Below are positions 51,556 through 60,908 of a DNA stretch of 64,000 nucleotides, one piece after another (position 1 is the stretch's first letter; each line of letters starts with the position of its first letter). Below the pieces are notes generated by a model, which searched no databases, was not told where the DNA came from, and was given only the letters and a program-made list of their open reading frames with translations. The DNA lies in contig NZ_BNEO01000001.1 of assembly GCF_014905415.1 (NCBI RefSeq), forward strand, positions 1,488,001 through 1,552,000, given 5' to 3'. The stretch is from Virgibacillus salexigens. GTDB taxonomy: Bacteria; Bacillota; Bacilli; Bacillales; Amphibacillaceae. The translations under genes and the position numbers were made by a program.

Positions 51556-52440
51556 ATGACGAATACAGGTACAGAACGTGTAAAACGTGGAATGGCAGAA
51601 ATGCAAAAAGGCGGCGTCATTATGGACGTTGTTAATGCTGAACAGGCGAAAATTGCTGAAGAGGCTGGGGCTGTTGCTGTAATGGCTTTAGAACGTGTTC
51701 CATCTGATATTAGGGCAGCAGGTGGAGTGGCGCGTATGGCTGATCCAACGATTACAGAAGAAGTATTAAATGCGGTTTCCATTCCTGTAATGGCTAAGGC
51801 ACGTATTGGTCATATTACAGAAGCGCGTGTATTAGAGGCAATGGGTGTAGATTATATCGACGAAAGTGAAGTTTTAACACCTGCTGATGATATTTACCAT
51901 ATAAATAAATCCGATTATACCGTACCATTTGTCTGCGGCTGTCGAAATCTTGGTGAAGCAGCACGTCGTATTGGAGAAGGTGCTTCCATGTTACGTACGA
52001 AAGGGGAGCCTGGAACAGGGAATATCGTAGAAGCTGTTCGTCATATGCGTCAAGTGCAATCAGAAATCCGCAAACTAACTGCAATGTCTAGAGACGAAGT
52101 AATGACGTATGCAAAAGAAATTGGTGCGCCATTTGAATTATTAATTGAAATTCGTGAAGAAGGCCGTTTACCTGTTGTTAATTTTGCTGCTGGTGGGGTT
52201 GCGACACCAAGTGATGCGGCATTGATGATGGAACTAGGTGCAGATGGCGTATTTGTTGGTTCAGGTATTTTTAAATCTTCTAACCCTGCTAAATATGCCA
52301 AAGCGATCGTGGAAGCAACAACACATTATCAAGATTATCAATTAATTGCAGAGCTTTCAAAAGAATTAGGAGAGGCTATGCAAGGGCTTGAAATGGGCAC
52401 ATTAGAAGCTCATGATCGTATGCAAGATCGTAGCGAATAG
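51556..52440 (+). CDS. pdxS: Pyridoxal 5'-phosphate synthase, PdxS subunit
   Basis: PdxS makes PLP from ribose 5-phosphate, glyceraldehyde 3-phosphate and ammonia supplied by PdxT. The 294-residue barrel begins with a region containing [22 protein letters not shown], and has the reactive lysine in [13 protein letters not shown] and the phosphate loop of [20 protein letters not shown]. It is 30 bases after dacA and 16 before pdxT. Ribosome site AAGGGGG. Confidence 0.98.
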   Translation: MTNTGTERVKRGMAEMQKGGVIMDVVNAEQAKIAEEAGAVAVMALERVPSDIRAAGGVARMADPTITEEVLNAVSIPVMAKARIGHITEARVLEAMGVDYIDESEVLTPADDIYHINKSDYTVPFVCGCRNLGEAARRIGEGASMLRTKGEPGTGNIVEAVRHMRQVQSEIRKLTAMSRDEVMTYAKEIGAPFELLIEIREEGRLPVVNFAAGGVATPSDAALMMELGADGVFVGSGIFKSSNPAKYAKAIVEATTHYQDYQLIAELSKELGEAMQGLEMGTLEAHDRMQDRSE

Positions 52441-52455
52441 AAGGAAGGATTCGAT

Positions 52456-53067
52456 ATGACAACAATTGGAGTGCTTGCATTACAAGGTGCAGTACGTGAA
52501 CATCTTCGCGCTGTGAAAGCATGTGGTGCAACAGGAGTAGAAGTTAAGCGTAAAGAACAGCTAGCGGAAATCGATGGATTAATTCTGCCAGGCGGTGAAA
52601 GCACGACAATCAGAAGGCTAATTGACAGTTATGGCTTCTTTGATGCTATTCAAGCATTCGGGAAACAAGGAAAACCGATCTTTGGTACATGTGCTGGAAT
52701 GATCTTAATGGCTACTGCCATTCAAGGTCAAAACCAACCGCATCTTGGATTAATCGATATGGAAGTTGCCCGTAATGCATTTGGGCGACAAGTTGCAAGC
52801 TTTGAGGCGAACTTAGAAATTAACGGCATAGCAGATGATTTTAAAGCCGTCTTTATTCGAGCACCTTATGCTACTAAGGTAGGTGCAGATGTAACGATAT
52901 TATCTACGTATCATGAACAGATTGTTACCGTTCAGCAAGGCAACTTTTTAGCTACAGCTTTTCATCCTGAACTGACTGATGATAATCGAATGATCGGTTA
53001 TTTTGTTGAAATGGTGGAGCATGCTATAGGAACCAATTCATCATTCAGAGAGACAAATAAAATATAA
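52456..53067 (+). CDS. pdxT: Pyridoxal 5'-phosphate synthase, PdxT glutaminase
   Basis: PdxT hydrolyses glutamine and channels ammonia to PdxS. The 203 residues contain the class I glutaminase features: [12 protein letters not shown], nucleophile Cys in [10 protein letters not shown] (about residue 79), and the His-Glu pair in [10 protein letters not shown]. It forms a 12+12 complex with PdxS. A terminator follows at once, ending the dacA-pdxST unit. Confidence 0.98.
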   Translation: MTTIGVLALQGAVREHLRAVKACGATGVEVKRKEQLAEIDGLILPGGESTTIRRLIDSYGFFDAIQAFGKQGKPIFGTCAGMILMATAIQGQNQPHLGLIDMEVARNAFGRQVASFEANLEINGIADDFKAVFIRAPYATKVGADVTILSTYHEQIVTVQQGNFLATAFHPELTDDNRMIGYFVEMVEHAIGTNSSFRETNKI

Positions 53068-53076
53068 TCATACAAT

Positions 53077-53127
53077 AACCCAAACGGTCATCTGCGAATA
53101 GGATCAGGTAATCGTTTGGGTTTTTTG
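53077..53127 (+). terminator. pdxT terminator
   Basis: AACCCAAACG (53077-53086) pairs with CGTTTGGGTT (53113-53122), then T-run; loop of 26 bases. Confidence 0.8.
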
Positions 53128-53245
53128 TTCGACTTTATTTAACTGGTGGGAACCATTGAAGACAATGATACTTGTTCTTAATATAGCCAATGAAATAGTC
53201 TGCGAAATTTTCCTGTAGTAGCAAAAGGAATGTGAGCTCTATTTG

Positions 53246-53506
53246 TTAATGACCATTATGCTTGTCTGTTGTTGCTTCTTGTTCAATTTCATTAGATTCT
53301 ACATGCTGAGCAATATGATCTTCGGCTGCCGTAGCAAAGAAAGTACCTCCTGAGACATCTTTTACGTTATGAACGACTACAAATGCATCTGGATCAATTT
53401 GCCGAATTAATTTCTTCAAAAATAGTAGTCGCTGCGATCGGACAACAACATAAATGATCTTTTGATCTTTCTCCATGTAACCACCAGTGCCATTATAGGA
53501 AAGAAT
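53246..53506 (-). pseudogene. YitT-family remnant (C-terminal DUF2179 domain only)
   Basis: An open frame of 76 codons from an ATG at 53476 encodes KIIYVVVRSQRLLFLKKLIR and DPDAFVVVHNVKDVSGGTF, the cytoplasmic DUF2179 domain that ends YitT-type membrane proteins. The five to six membrane helices of such proteins are missing. Homology-like codons continue upstream of the ATG (SYNGTGGY, the conserved glycine loop) to a stop at 53507-53509, so the ATG is probably internal and the gene truncated at its 5' end. It has only a weak ribosome site (GGTGG). It could still be expressed as a single domain, but a decayed gene is more likely. Confidence 0.6.
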
Positions 53507-53554
53507 CTAAATCAATGATAGTTGCATACACATAAAAAATCGGCTATGATATAT

Positions 53555-53812
53555 TATAATAATGAAAATGAACTGTATTGACAGGAAATAGTAATAGTAT
53601 GGCCTTACTTTAGAGAGTCGATGGTTGGTGCAAATCGATGTAAGCTTGCTATGAATCCATCCTTGAACAGGTTTATCGAATTCCTCGGATAGTAAATAAA
53701 CCCGGTTACGTACCGTTATCGCGATAAGCCGGAAGAGGTTTCTCTTCAACAAGGGTGGCAACGCGGGAAATATATACTCTCGTCCCTATTTATTAGGGGC
53801 GGGAGTTTTTTG
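53555..53812 (+). ncRNA. serS T-box riboswitch leader
   Basis: The leader between a TATAAT at 53555-53560 and serS has the T-box parts: a stem I region around 53612-53690, the conserved T-box core AAGGGTGGCAACGCGGG (53751-53767) and a terminator of ACTCTCGTCCC (53776-53786) with GGGGCGGGAGT (53796-53806) followed by T. The discriminator TGGC complements the GCCA end of tRNA-Ser. A TCC at 53656-53658 is a plausible Ser specifier codon. Uncharged tRNA-Ser would permit read-through into serS. Confidence 0.9.
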
Positions 53813-53848
53813 ATGTTAACTGTTCATTTAGTAAAGGAGGAAATACAG

Positions 53849-55123
53849 ATGCTAGATATGAGGTTTTTACGTAATAACTTCCAAGAAGTGAAGGAAAAGT
53901 TAAATCATCGTGGGGAAGATTTATCTGAATTAGATCATTTTGAAGATCTTGATGAAAAGCGCCGTAAGCTAATAGCGGAAACAGAACAGCTGAAAGCAGA
54001 GCGAAATGAAGCTTCGAAACAAATATCTGTTTTAAAGAGAGAAAAGAAGGATGCAGAGCCTGCAATTAAAGAAATGCGTGAAGTAGGTGAAAAGATTGCT
54101 GCATTAGATAAAGAATTGAAGGAAACAGAAGAACAATTAGAGCAAATAATGCTATCGATTCCTAACATTCCACATGAGAGTGTCCCTGTTGGAGAGGATG
54201 AAGATGATAATATTGAAGTACGTCAATGGGGGGAAATGCCGACCTTCTCTTACGATGTTCAGGCTCATTGGGATATCGCATCGAATCTAGATATATTAGA
54301 TTTTGAGCGAGCGGGTAAAGTTACGGGAAGTCGCTTTGTATTCTATAAAGGACTTGGTGCACGTTTGGAACGTGCTTTATTGAACTTTATGATGGACCTA
54401 CATGCCGATGAACATGGGTACGAGGAGATGCTACCTCCTGCAATTGTAAACCGTACAAGTATGACTGGTACAGGGCAGCTCCCTAAATTTGAAGAAGATG
54501 CCTTTAAATTGGTGGATTGGGACTATTTCATGGCACCGACTGCAGAGGTTCCTGTAACCAATTACTATCGTGAAGAAATTTTGAAAGTCGATGATTTACC
54601 AAAGAAATATGTGGCCTTTAGTAATTGTTTCCGTTCAGAAGCAGGTTCTGCTGGACGTGACACCCGAGGTTTAATTCGTCAACATCAATTTAATAAGGTA
54701 GAGCTTGTTCATTTTGCAAAACCTGAGGATTCTTATGCTACACTTGAGGAATTAACCGGCCATGCAGAAAAGGTGTTACAAAAATTAGAACTCCCTTATC
54801 GAGTGATGAGCATGTGTACAGGTGATTTAGGTTTTACAGCAGCAAAGAAATACGATATTGAAGTTTGGATTCCGAGTCAACATACGTATAGAGAGATTTC
54901 TTCTTGCTCTAATTTTGAAGACTTTCAAGCAAGACGTGCTGGAATTCGTTTCCGTAGAGAAGCAAAAGCAAAACCGGAATTCGTGCATACATTGAACGGT
55001 TCAGGTTTAGCAATTGGTCGTACCGTTGCTGCTATTTTAGAAAATTATCAGCAAGCAGATGGTTCCGTTGTCGTACCACATGCATTACGTTCTTACATGG
55101 GTGGGAAAGAAGTAATAAAATAA
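53849..55123 (+). CDS. serS: Seryl-tRNA synthetase
   Basis: SerS charges tRNA-Ser. The 425-residue class II synthetase begins with a long antiparallel coiled coil (about residues 30-100) that grips the tRNA variable arm; the catalytic core has motif 2 [21 protein letters not shown] and motif 3 [16 protein letters not shown]. The open frame starts at 53810, but that overlaps the T-box terminator; AAAGGAGG selects the ATG at 53849. T-box control upstream confirms the amino acid. Confidence 0.97.
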   Translation: MLDMRFLRNNFQEVKEKLNHRGEDLSELDHFEDLDEKRRKLIAETEQLKAERNEASKQISVLKREKKDAEPAIKEMREVGEKIAALDKELKETEEQLEQIMLSIPNIPHESVPVGEDEDDNIEVRQWGEMPTFSYDVQAHWDIASNLDILDFERAGKVTGSRFVFYKGLGARLERALLNFMMDLHADEHGYEEMLPPAIVNRTSMTGTGQLPKFEEDAFKLVDWDYFMAPTAEVPVTNYYREEILKVDDLPKKYVAFSNCFRSEAGSAGRDTRGLIRQHQFNKVELVHFAKPEDSYATLEELTGHAEKVLQKLELPYRVMSMCTGDLGFTAAKKYDIEVWIPSQHTYREISSCSNFEDFQARRAGIRFRREAKAKPEFVHTLNGSGLAIGRTVAAILENYQQADGSVVVPHALRSYMGGKEVIK

Positions 55124-55131
55124 GGTATTAC

Positions 55132-55162
55132 ATCCCCTTCTCTTAAGAGTGGGGGATTTTTA
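55132..55162 (+). terminator. serS terminator
   Basis: ATCCCC (55132-55137) pairs with GGGGAT (55152-55157), with an inner CTCTTAAGAG palindrome, followed by a T-rich tract. Confidence 0.8.
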
Positions 55163-55185
55163 TTTCATTTGATTTTCAAAAAATA

Positions 55186-55250
55186 TAGACAAAGTACATA
55201 AGGATTGCTACTATATTAATGATAATGATTATCAATATCATTAATATAGT
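55186..55250 (+). promoter_or_regulatory. Promoter with Fur box inside a 41-bp dyad
   Basis: TAGACA (55186-55191), 17 bases, TACTAT (55209-55214) form the promoter. Overlapping the start is a perfect 7-1-7 Fur box TGATAATGATTATCA (55220-55234). It is embedded in a larger perfect inverted repeat, 55210-55224 with 55236-55250 (15 bp each). Iron-loaded Fur bound here would block transcription of the permease operon. Confidence 0.9.
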
Positions 55251-55280
55251 TAAGGTTCTCCTAAAGGAAGTGGATCGTAT

Positions 55281-56324
55281 ATGGCAGAAGAAAATCGCTC
55301 CTCAGATATACATAAACCACATATAAAAACAAGGCCATTGCCAGCTACGATCATTTTAGTAGGTGGTATCTTAGCAACATGCATTAGTTTAGTGGTATCT
55401 ATATCTGTCGGAGCAGCGGATATAACATTTATGACCGTTTTGGAAGCGATTTTTCGATATGATGCTACGAATACTTCTCATTCGATTATTCAAGAACTTC
55501 GTTTGCCTAGGTCTTTGGCAGGTGTATTAGTTGGGGCATCATTTGCTGTTGCCGGTGCGATGATGCAAGGGATGACAAGGAATCCATTGGCTGATCCAGG
55601 AATTCTTGGGATTAACGCTGGGGCTGTGTTTATGGTAGCTGTTTGTTTTGCGCTCTTCCCAAGCTTATCCTATAATGGACTAATTTTGTTCGCATTTATT
55701 GGTGCAGGAATAAGTGTCGTACTTGTATTTGGTATCAGTTCAATGGGAAAAGGATCAGTAACACCGATCAAAATTGTGCTTGCGGGGGCTGCCGTAACTG
55801 CACTATTTACTGCACTCAGCGAAGGTATTGGTATTTATTTTAATTTAAGTCAGGATCTAGCTTTCTGGTTTGCAGGCGGAATTGCCGGTGTAAAGTGGAC
55901 TCAATTAAAGTTGATGTTTCCGTGGGTTTTGGGGGCACTCATTGTTGCTATGTTTTTATCCAAATCCATTACGATTTTAAGCCTTGGCGATGATGTAGCA
56001 AGAGGTCTCGGGCAAAAGATAAAACAAATACGTGCATTGGGTTTTATTGTTGTGCTATTGATTGCAGGAGTGGCTGTTGCTGTGGCGGGGCCAATTGGTT
56101 TTGTTGGATTGATTGTTCCGCATCTTGCTCGATATTTTGTTGGAGTAGATTATCGACTTATTATTCCTTGCTCTGCTGTCATTGGAGGATTGCTAACTTG
56201 TTTAGCAGATATAGGTGCTCGTATGATTAATGCACCACAAGAAACTCCGATTGGGGCTTTATTTGCTTTAATTGGCGTTCCTTTCTTCCTTTATGTTGCT
56301 AGAAAAGAAGGGAGGAATTTATAG
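55281..56324 (+). CDS. Iron-siderophore ABC permease, FecCD family (subunit 1)
   Basis: The 347-residue membrane protein has a cytoplasmic N-terminal tail and about ten membrane segments of the BtuC/FecCD fold. The cytoplasmic loop for ATPase contact is LSLGDDVARGLGQ, and GPIGFVGLIVPHLAR is the conserved L-loop. With the next gene it should form the heterodimeric pore for an iron-siderophore complex. The pair resembles the YfiZ/YfhA permeases of B. subtilis. It has a Fur box upstream and overlaps the next start. Confidence 0.93.
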   Translation: MAEENRSSDIHKPHIKTRPLPATIILVGGILATCISLVVSISVGAADITFMTVLEAIFRYDATNTSHSIIQELRLPRSLAGVLVGASFAVAGAMMQGMTRNPLADPGILGINAGAVFMVAVCFALFPSLSYNGLILFAFIGAGISVVLVFGISSMGKGSVTPIKIVLAGAAVTALFTALSEGIGIYFNLSQDLAFWFAGGIAGVKWTQLKLMFPWVLGALIVAMFLSKSITILSLGDDVARGLGQKIKQIRALGFIVVLLIAGVAVAVAGPIGFVGLIVPHLARYFVGVDYRLIIPCSAVIGGLLTCLADIGARMINAPQETPIGALFALIGVPFFLYVARKEGRNL

Positions 56325-57352
56325 TGCGTTTTCTAATGCGAGACAAGGCTGATCAGCATCGAACAAAAAAGCGTGTCGCTATTATTTTACTATTTATCTT
56401 GTTAATCGCAATCACATTTGTTATTAGCGTAAATGTTGGTGCTATACATCTCTCTCCTGCAGAGCTATTTCAAACCATTCTAGGCAATGGAACCGACCAG
56501 CAGGAACTTATCTTATTTGAATTTCGTCTGCCGCGTATTATTATAGCTATGCTGGTTGGGGCAGGATTAGCTGTATCTGGCTGTATCCTGCAAGGTGTAG
56601 CTCGTAATCCATTAGCAGAACCGGGCATATTAGGGATCACAACTGGAGCAGGCTTAATGGTTGTCTTAGCGCTTGCCTATATTCCACCTGATCAAAGTCT
56701 TCCAGTTGGAGTCATGCCATTTTTATCTCTAGCTGGCGGAATTGTAACGGCGATTATTATTTATCTGCTTTCGTTTGATAACCATAATGGATTAATGCCC
56801 AACCGTTTAGTACTTAATGGGATTGCTGTAGCAGCAGGTTTAAATGCTCTTTTAATTGTAGTATCTTTACAACTGCCTGAACAACAATATGATGTGTTGG
56901 CAGTATGGATGGCTGGTCGTATATGGGGGGCTGATTGGCGATTTGTTCTTACCTTATTACCATGGGTACTTGTATTATTACCATATATTAGTTTGAAAGC
57001 ACGTACATTAGATGCCCTTACATTTGGAGATGAAGTAGCAACGGGATTAGGAGTAACGGTAGAAAAAGAGCGATTAAAGGTGGTAGCTGCCTCAGTAGGC
57101 TTAGCTTCTGCTTGTATTTCAGTTAGTGGCGGAATCGCCTTTGTAGGATTGATTGGTCCACATTTAGCTAGGAAGTTAATTGGTCCCACACATCGTTTTC
57201 TTATCCCATTATCGGCGATTGCTGGAGGATTGTTACTATTGGCTGCAGATACAATTGGTAAGGCGATCCTTCAACCATCAGAAATACCAGCTGGCATTGT
57301 TGTAGCTATTATTGGTGCACCTTATTTCTTGTATTTATTAAGTCGTTCGTAG
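56324..57352 (+). CDS. Iron-siderophore ABC permease, FecCD family (subunit 2)
   Basis: This is the second FecCD permease, 342 residues, with about nine membrane helices, the MVGAGLAVSGCILQGVARNPLAEPGILGI signature segment (start of which is visible around residues 75-95), the ATPase-contact loop LTFGDEVATGLGV and GGIAFVGLIGPHLAR. The start is a GTG at 56324 with GGGAGG upstream, overlapping the preceding stop by one base. No ATPase gene follows; as with YfiYZ-YfhA of B. subtilis, a shared ATPase such as YusV is probably used. Confidence 0.93.
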   Translation: MRFLMRDKADQHRTKKRVAIILLFILLIAITFVISVNVGAIHLSPAELFQTILGNGTDQQELILFEFRLPRIIIAMLVGAGLAVSGCILQGVARNPLAEPGILGITTGAGLMVVLALAYIPPDQSLPVGVMPFLSLAGGIVTAIIIYLLSFDNHNGLMPNRLVLNGIAVAAGLNALLIVVSLQLPEQQYDVLAVWMAGRIWGADWRFVLTLLPWVLVLLPYISLKARTLDALTFGDEVATGLGVTVEKERLKVVAASVGLASACISVSGGIAFVGLIGPHLARKLIGPTHRFLIPLSAIAGGLLLLAADTIGKAILQPSEIPAGIVVAIIGAPYFLYLLSRS

Positions 57353-57398
57353 TACGAATAGTGTTTTAAAAAAATGGATAGGAAAAGGAGTTATGTGG

Positions 57399-58382
57399 AT
57401 GAAGCAGTTACGTATTAGCTTCGTTTGTCTGTTTGTTTTAGTATCCCTTGTAGCTTGTGGATCTAGTAATGAAGAGGGAAAAGTCAATCAAGAAGGAGGA
57501 AGTGACACAGCAAATAAACAGGAAATATCTGATGAAACCCGTGTTTATAAAGGACCACAGGGGGAGGTAGAGATTCCTGCTAACCCAAAGCGTGTAGTGA
57601 TAGCTGATCAAGATTATGTTGGTTATGCTTTGGCATTAGGTGTTACGCCAATCGCAACGACAGGTTGGATTTTTGAAACACCTTACTTCAAAGACCAGTT
57701 ACAGGATACAAAAAAAGTAGGTGATAAAACATCCATTAACATGGAAGAGGTTATTGCTCTTGACCCAGATTTAATTGTCACTTATTCAGAAGATAAAAAT
57801 GAGGAATTATCAAAAATCGCACCTACTGTCTTAATACCTTATGCAACTTATGGTTATCGCGATATGTTAACGGAGTTTGGGAAGATTCTAAATAAAGAAG
57901 AAGAAACCAAAGATTATTTTACGGCGTTTGATAAGAAGATCGAAGAAAAGGAAACAGAATTAGATGATGTCATTAAAAATGATGAAAAAGTAGTTATTTT
58001 AGAATTAGCTGAAAAAGAAATGTATCTATTTGGTGAGTCTTACGGTAGAGGTGGAGAAATCATTTACAATGAACTCGGTTTAAACGCACCAGAGAAGGTT
58101 ATTGAAGTTACAAAAGAAGAAGGCTGGGCTTCGATCTCATTGGAAGCTGTGCCAGAATATTTAGAGGAAGCAGATCATATCTTTATGGGTGTCCGTGAGA
58201 CGGAAAATGGGGACACAGAGGAAAGAAAATCCGATGTTACCTCATTAATCATTTGGGAGAACTTGCCTGCGGTTAAAGACGGAAATGTATATGAATATGA
58301 GGTTAACAATATGTATTTTACGGATCCAATAGCTTTAGAACATCAATTAGATTTTATTGTTGATAGTCTAAAATCAGAGTAA
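57399..58382 (+). CDS. Iron-siderophore binding lipoprotein
   Basis: This is a 328-residue substrate-binding protein of the FepB/FhuD/YfiY type with a lipoprotein signal (LVACGSS, Cys near 19-20). The opening GEVEIPANPKRVVIADQDY and the later ALDPDLIVTYSED are the class III binding-protein pattern. It should capture ferric siderophore and feed the two permeases just upstream. The frame starts at 57393, but AAAGGAG is only two bases from that ATG and well placed for the ATG at 57399. Siderophore type is not determined. Confidence 0.9.
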   Translation: MKQLRISFVCLFVLVSLVACGSSNEEGKVNQEGGSDTANKQEISDETRVYKGPQGEVEIPANPKRVVIADQDYVGYALALGVTPIATTGWIFETPYFKDQLQDTKKVGDKTSINMEEVIALDPDLIVTYSEDKNEELSKIAPTVLIPYATYGYRDMLTEFGKILNKEEETKDYFTAFDKKIEEKETELDDVIKNDEKVVILELAEKEMYLFGESYGRGGEIIYNELGLNAPEKVIEVTKEEGWASISLEAVPEYLEEADHIFMGVRETENGDTEERKSDVTSLIIWENLPAVKDGNVYEYEVNNMYFTDPIALEHQLDFIVDSLKSE

Positions 58383-58394
58383 ACGTATGATCAT

Positions 58395-58430
58395 AAAAAA
58401 CCCCTTCCACAAAAAGCGAAGGGGGTTTTT
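58395..58430. terminator. Bidirectional terminator between the two binding-protein genes
   Basis: AAAAAACCCCTTC (58395-58407) pairs with GAAGGGGGTTTTT (58418-58430), with one mismatch at most; it serves both convergent genes. Confidence 0.9.
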
Positions 58431-58431
58431 A

Positions 58432-59382
58432 CTACTCTTCTTGTTCTTTTCGTTCAATAATTTTATCAACAAGCAAACCAATTTGTTCTTTTACTGCGAT
58501 TGGGTCGTATCGATAGAAGGTATCAAAATCATTATAAAAGATTTGATCTTGCTTATTAGCATTTAAATTTTGCCATACAGCTGAGTCTTTTAAATCTTTA
58601 AGAGCAGTTCCTTCATTTTCTGGATCGTAGGTAGTTAAAAACATATAATCAGCAGCGTATTCTGGAAGTACTTCTAACGATATTTGTTTCGTACTTTCAC
58701 CACCTGCGTTCTTTTCAGGCATTTTTAATCCAAGGGCGTTGTATAAGGCTTGCCCACCTCTGCCAGCATTTTCACCAAATGTCCATAGTTCACCTTTATT
58801 GGTCAGCTCATATATCCCAAATGTATCATCTGAGTCAATAATACCCTCTAATTTTTTTCTACCTTCTTCGGCTTCTTGATTAAATTCCGTCATAAATTCT
58901 TCAGCTTTTTCAGGTGAACCGACGATATCACCAAATAGATTAACTGTTTCCTCAATATCAGATGTTGTACCGTAAGGGATATGAATCGTTGGTGCAATTT
59001 TAGATAATGCCTCATAATTATCATCATACATGACAACAATTAAATCTGGATCTAATTCTAATACCTTTTCCTCATTTAATGGATAGCCGACATCTGTAGC
59101 ATCTTTTAGAAGATCTGCGATAAATGGATTATCAAACGCGGTCGGTTCCACTCCGACTACATTTGCTCCTACAGAAAGTAATTCTCCACCATAGTAATCG
59201 GTAACAATTCGTTCCGGATTCGATGGAATTTCAACGGCACCTTTGGCGGTTTCGAATTCACGCGTGCTATCTTCTTTTTCTTGGTTACTCTCATTTTCTT
59301 CGGCGTTATTGCTCCCACTACATGCTGCTAGGAAGGTTAATAGAATAATGAGCAATACATAGATAAATTGTTTCTTATTCAT
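58432..59382 (-). CDS. Second iron-siderophore binding lipoprotein
   Basis: The 316-residue protein is a second class III binding lipoprotein (lipobox LAAC, Cys21). It shares the pattern GAVEIPSNPERIV, LELDPDLIVVMYDD, a GRGGQALYNALGL segment and a final YDPIAVKEQIGLLVDKI with the convergent gene at 57399, so the two are paralogues of different specificity. It is downstream of the flavoprotein gene by 25 bases and so falls under the Fur box at 60487. No permease genes accompany it; it may use the neighbouring FecCD pair. Confidence 0.9.
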   Translation of the reverse strand: MNKKQFIYVLLIILLTFLAACSGSNNAEENESNQEKEDSTREFETAKGAVEIPSNPERIVTDYYGGELLSVGANVVGVEPTAFDNPFIADLLKDATDVGYPLNEEKVLELDPDLIVVMYDDNYEALSKIAPTIHIPYGTTSDIEETVNLFGDIVGSPEKAEEFMTEFNQEAEEGRKKLEGIIDSDDTFGIYELTNKGELWTFGENAGRGGQALYNALGLKMPEKNAGGESTKQISLEVLPEYAADYMFLTTYDPENEGTALKDLKDSAVWQNLNANKQDQIFYNDFDTFYRYDPIAVKEQIGLLVDKIIERKEQEE

Positions 59383-59407
59383 TCGTGTACTCCTTTTTAA
59401 ACATCGT

Positions 59408-60466
59408 TTAAGATGATGATTGGTATAAATGCTTCAAAAGTTCTTTGTTTTTCGCATTAAATTTAGCGTTATGAGAAGATACTCTTGCTTTGGCAGCTGC
59501 ATCTGGCTCTAGTAATAATTTGGCTTGGTTAACTGCATTAGCTGCGTCTACAAAAGCCCCTGCAATTAAATGAACTTTACCATCAAAGGCTAGTATATCG
59601 CCAGCAGCATAAAGCCCTTCAACGGATGATGCAGATTTAGATGTGCCTTTTACAAAGAAATCGTTTTCTATTTCAATATGAAGGGGGCTTTCTTTAATAA
59701 AGGTTAGTTCCCTTTCATAACCGTAATTAATAATTAGATCATCTGTTTCTAATCTTATTGACTCGTTGATTTCATGGTTATGAATACTTACCGCGTCAAT
59801 TAGATTTCCTTCTTGATTTGCATGCAACTTCTCTATCGTTGAATTGAGATGAACATGGACGGATGAATTCATTAATTGCTGAATTTGGGCCTCATGACCT
59901 TTAAATTCATTTTTGCGATGTACAATATGTACTTGATTAGCAATAGGCTCAAATTCATTTGCCCAATCAATTGCAGAATTGCCTCCACCAGAAATAATAA
60001 TGTTCTTTCCTTTAAAATGTTCAAGGCTTTGTACCGTATAGTGGAGATTGGTTACTTCAAATCGATCTGCTCCTTCAATATCGATTTTAATCGGATTTAA
60101 AATACCACCACCAACAGCGAGGATAACGGTTCTACTTACATATTGATTCCCAGAGTTAGACGTAAGGACAAATAACTGATCTTCATTCTTTTCGATTTTT
60201 GTGACTTTCTCATTTAGAACGATTTCTGGATCAAAAGTCACAGCTTGTTCCGCCATTTGATCAATTAATGTTGCTCCAGTTACTGGGGTTAATCCGCCAA
60301 CATCCCAGATCATTTTTTCAGGATATACATGTACTTTACCACCTAGTTTCGGTTGATATTCTATGATGCGAGTGGATAAGTCCCGCATGCCGCTATAAAA
60401 AGATGCATATAATCCTGCTGGTCCGCCACCAACGATCGTTACATCTGTTATATCTGAATTTCGCAT
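59408..60466 (-). CDS. Ferredoxin-NADP reductase-like flavoprotein (YcgT/YumC type)
   Basis: This is a 352-residue thioredoxin-reductase-like FAD/NADPH enzyme. The FAD loop VTIVGGGPAGLYASFY and NADPH loop IIISGGGNSAIDWANE are clear, as is GLYAAGDILAF; the CxxC redox pair of thioredoxin reductase is absent, so it is a ferredoxin/flavodoxin-NADP reductase type. In B. subtilis the Fur-controlled YcgT is similar. With the siderophore-binding gene behind it, a role in supplying electrons for ferric-siderophore reduction is likely but inferred. The start is the ATG at 60466, after GGAGGAGG. Confidence 0.88.
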   Translation of the reverse strand: MRNSDITDVTIVGGGPAGLYASFYSGMRDLSTRIIEYQPKLGGKVHVYPEKMIWDVGGLTPVTGATLIDQMAEQAVTFDPEIVLNEKVTKIEKNEDQLFVLTSNSGNQYVSRTVILAVGGGILNPIKIDIEGADRFEVTNLHYTVQSLEHFKGKNIIISGGGNSAIDWANEFEPIANQVHIVHRKNEFKGHEAQIQQLMNSSVHVHLNSTIEKLHANQEGNLIDAVSIHNHEINESIRLETDDLIINYGYERELTFIKESPLHIEIENDFFVKGTSKSASSVEGLYAAGDILAFDGKVHLIAGAFVDAANAVNQAKLLLEPDAAAKARVSSHNAKFNAKNKELLKHLYQSSS

Positions 60467-60486
60467 ATAAGTACCTCCTCCATTTA

Positions 60487-60543
60487 TGATAATGAGAATC
60501 ATTATCACTAATTTTATTATACAGAAATTTTAGAGGAACGCAA
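60487..60543 (-). promoter_or_regulatory. Promoter and Fur box of the flavoprotein operon
   Basis: TGATAATGAGAATCATTATCA (60487-60507) is a near-perfect extended Fur box. On the minus strand TTGCGT (60538-60543), 16 bases and TATAAT (60516-60521) form the promoter, with the Fur box just after it. Confidence 0.9.
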
Positions 60544-60606
60544 TAAACGATAGGTAAAATTACATAAAGGAAAGCGGAAAATTTTAAAATTTTTTCAAAA
60601 TAGTGA

Positions 60607-60635
60607 TTGACAGAATGAAAGAAGCGTAGTAATCT
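60607..60635 (+). promoter_or_regulatory. Promoter of the met operon
   Basis: A perfect TTGACA (60607-60612), a 17-base spacer and TAATCT (60630-60635) lie 30 bases ahead of the first SAM riboswitch. Confidence 0.8.
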
Positions 60636-60664
60636 AATAATCATCATAATTATATTAACGAATA

Positions 60665-60824
60665 CTTCTTATTCAGAGAGGTGGAGGGAATTGGCCCTAA
60701 GAAACCTCGGCAGCGGACTGTTAAAAGTACTGTGCCAAATCCAACAAGCTACTGTGCTTGGAAAATAAGAAGAGAGCGCCACATATGGAATCTCTTCTTG
60801 ATTAAAAGGAGGGATTTTTCTTTT
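60665..60824 (+). ncRNA. SAM-I riboswitch (first of a tandem pair)
   Basis: The S-box core is intact: AGAGAGGTGGAGGGAATTGG, then CCCTAAGAAACCTCGGCAGC. P1 is CTTCTTATT (60665-60673) with AATAAGAAG (60764-60772). The antiterminator is AAGAAGAGA (60767-60775) with TCTCTTCTT (60791-60799); the competing terminator is TCTCTTCTT with AAGGAGGGA (60806-60814), nine pairs including two G-U, then a T-run. High SAM favours P1 and the terminator. Confidence 0.93.
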
Positions 60825-60908
60825 GTAAACACCTTTAAAACCGATTCATCAAGGATTGTATGATCGATCGTGAACACAAAATGTTTACATGTTCATAAAA
60901 TTTTAATA

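Noticed and set aside
56761-57189. 142-codon minus-strand frame inside the second permease gene
   Set aside because: Antisense shadow of a well-supported permease; no ribosome site.
60681-60863. 60-codon plus-strand frame in the met leader
   Set aside because: It lies inside the first SAM riboswitch and its terminator; the RNA explains the sequence.
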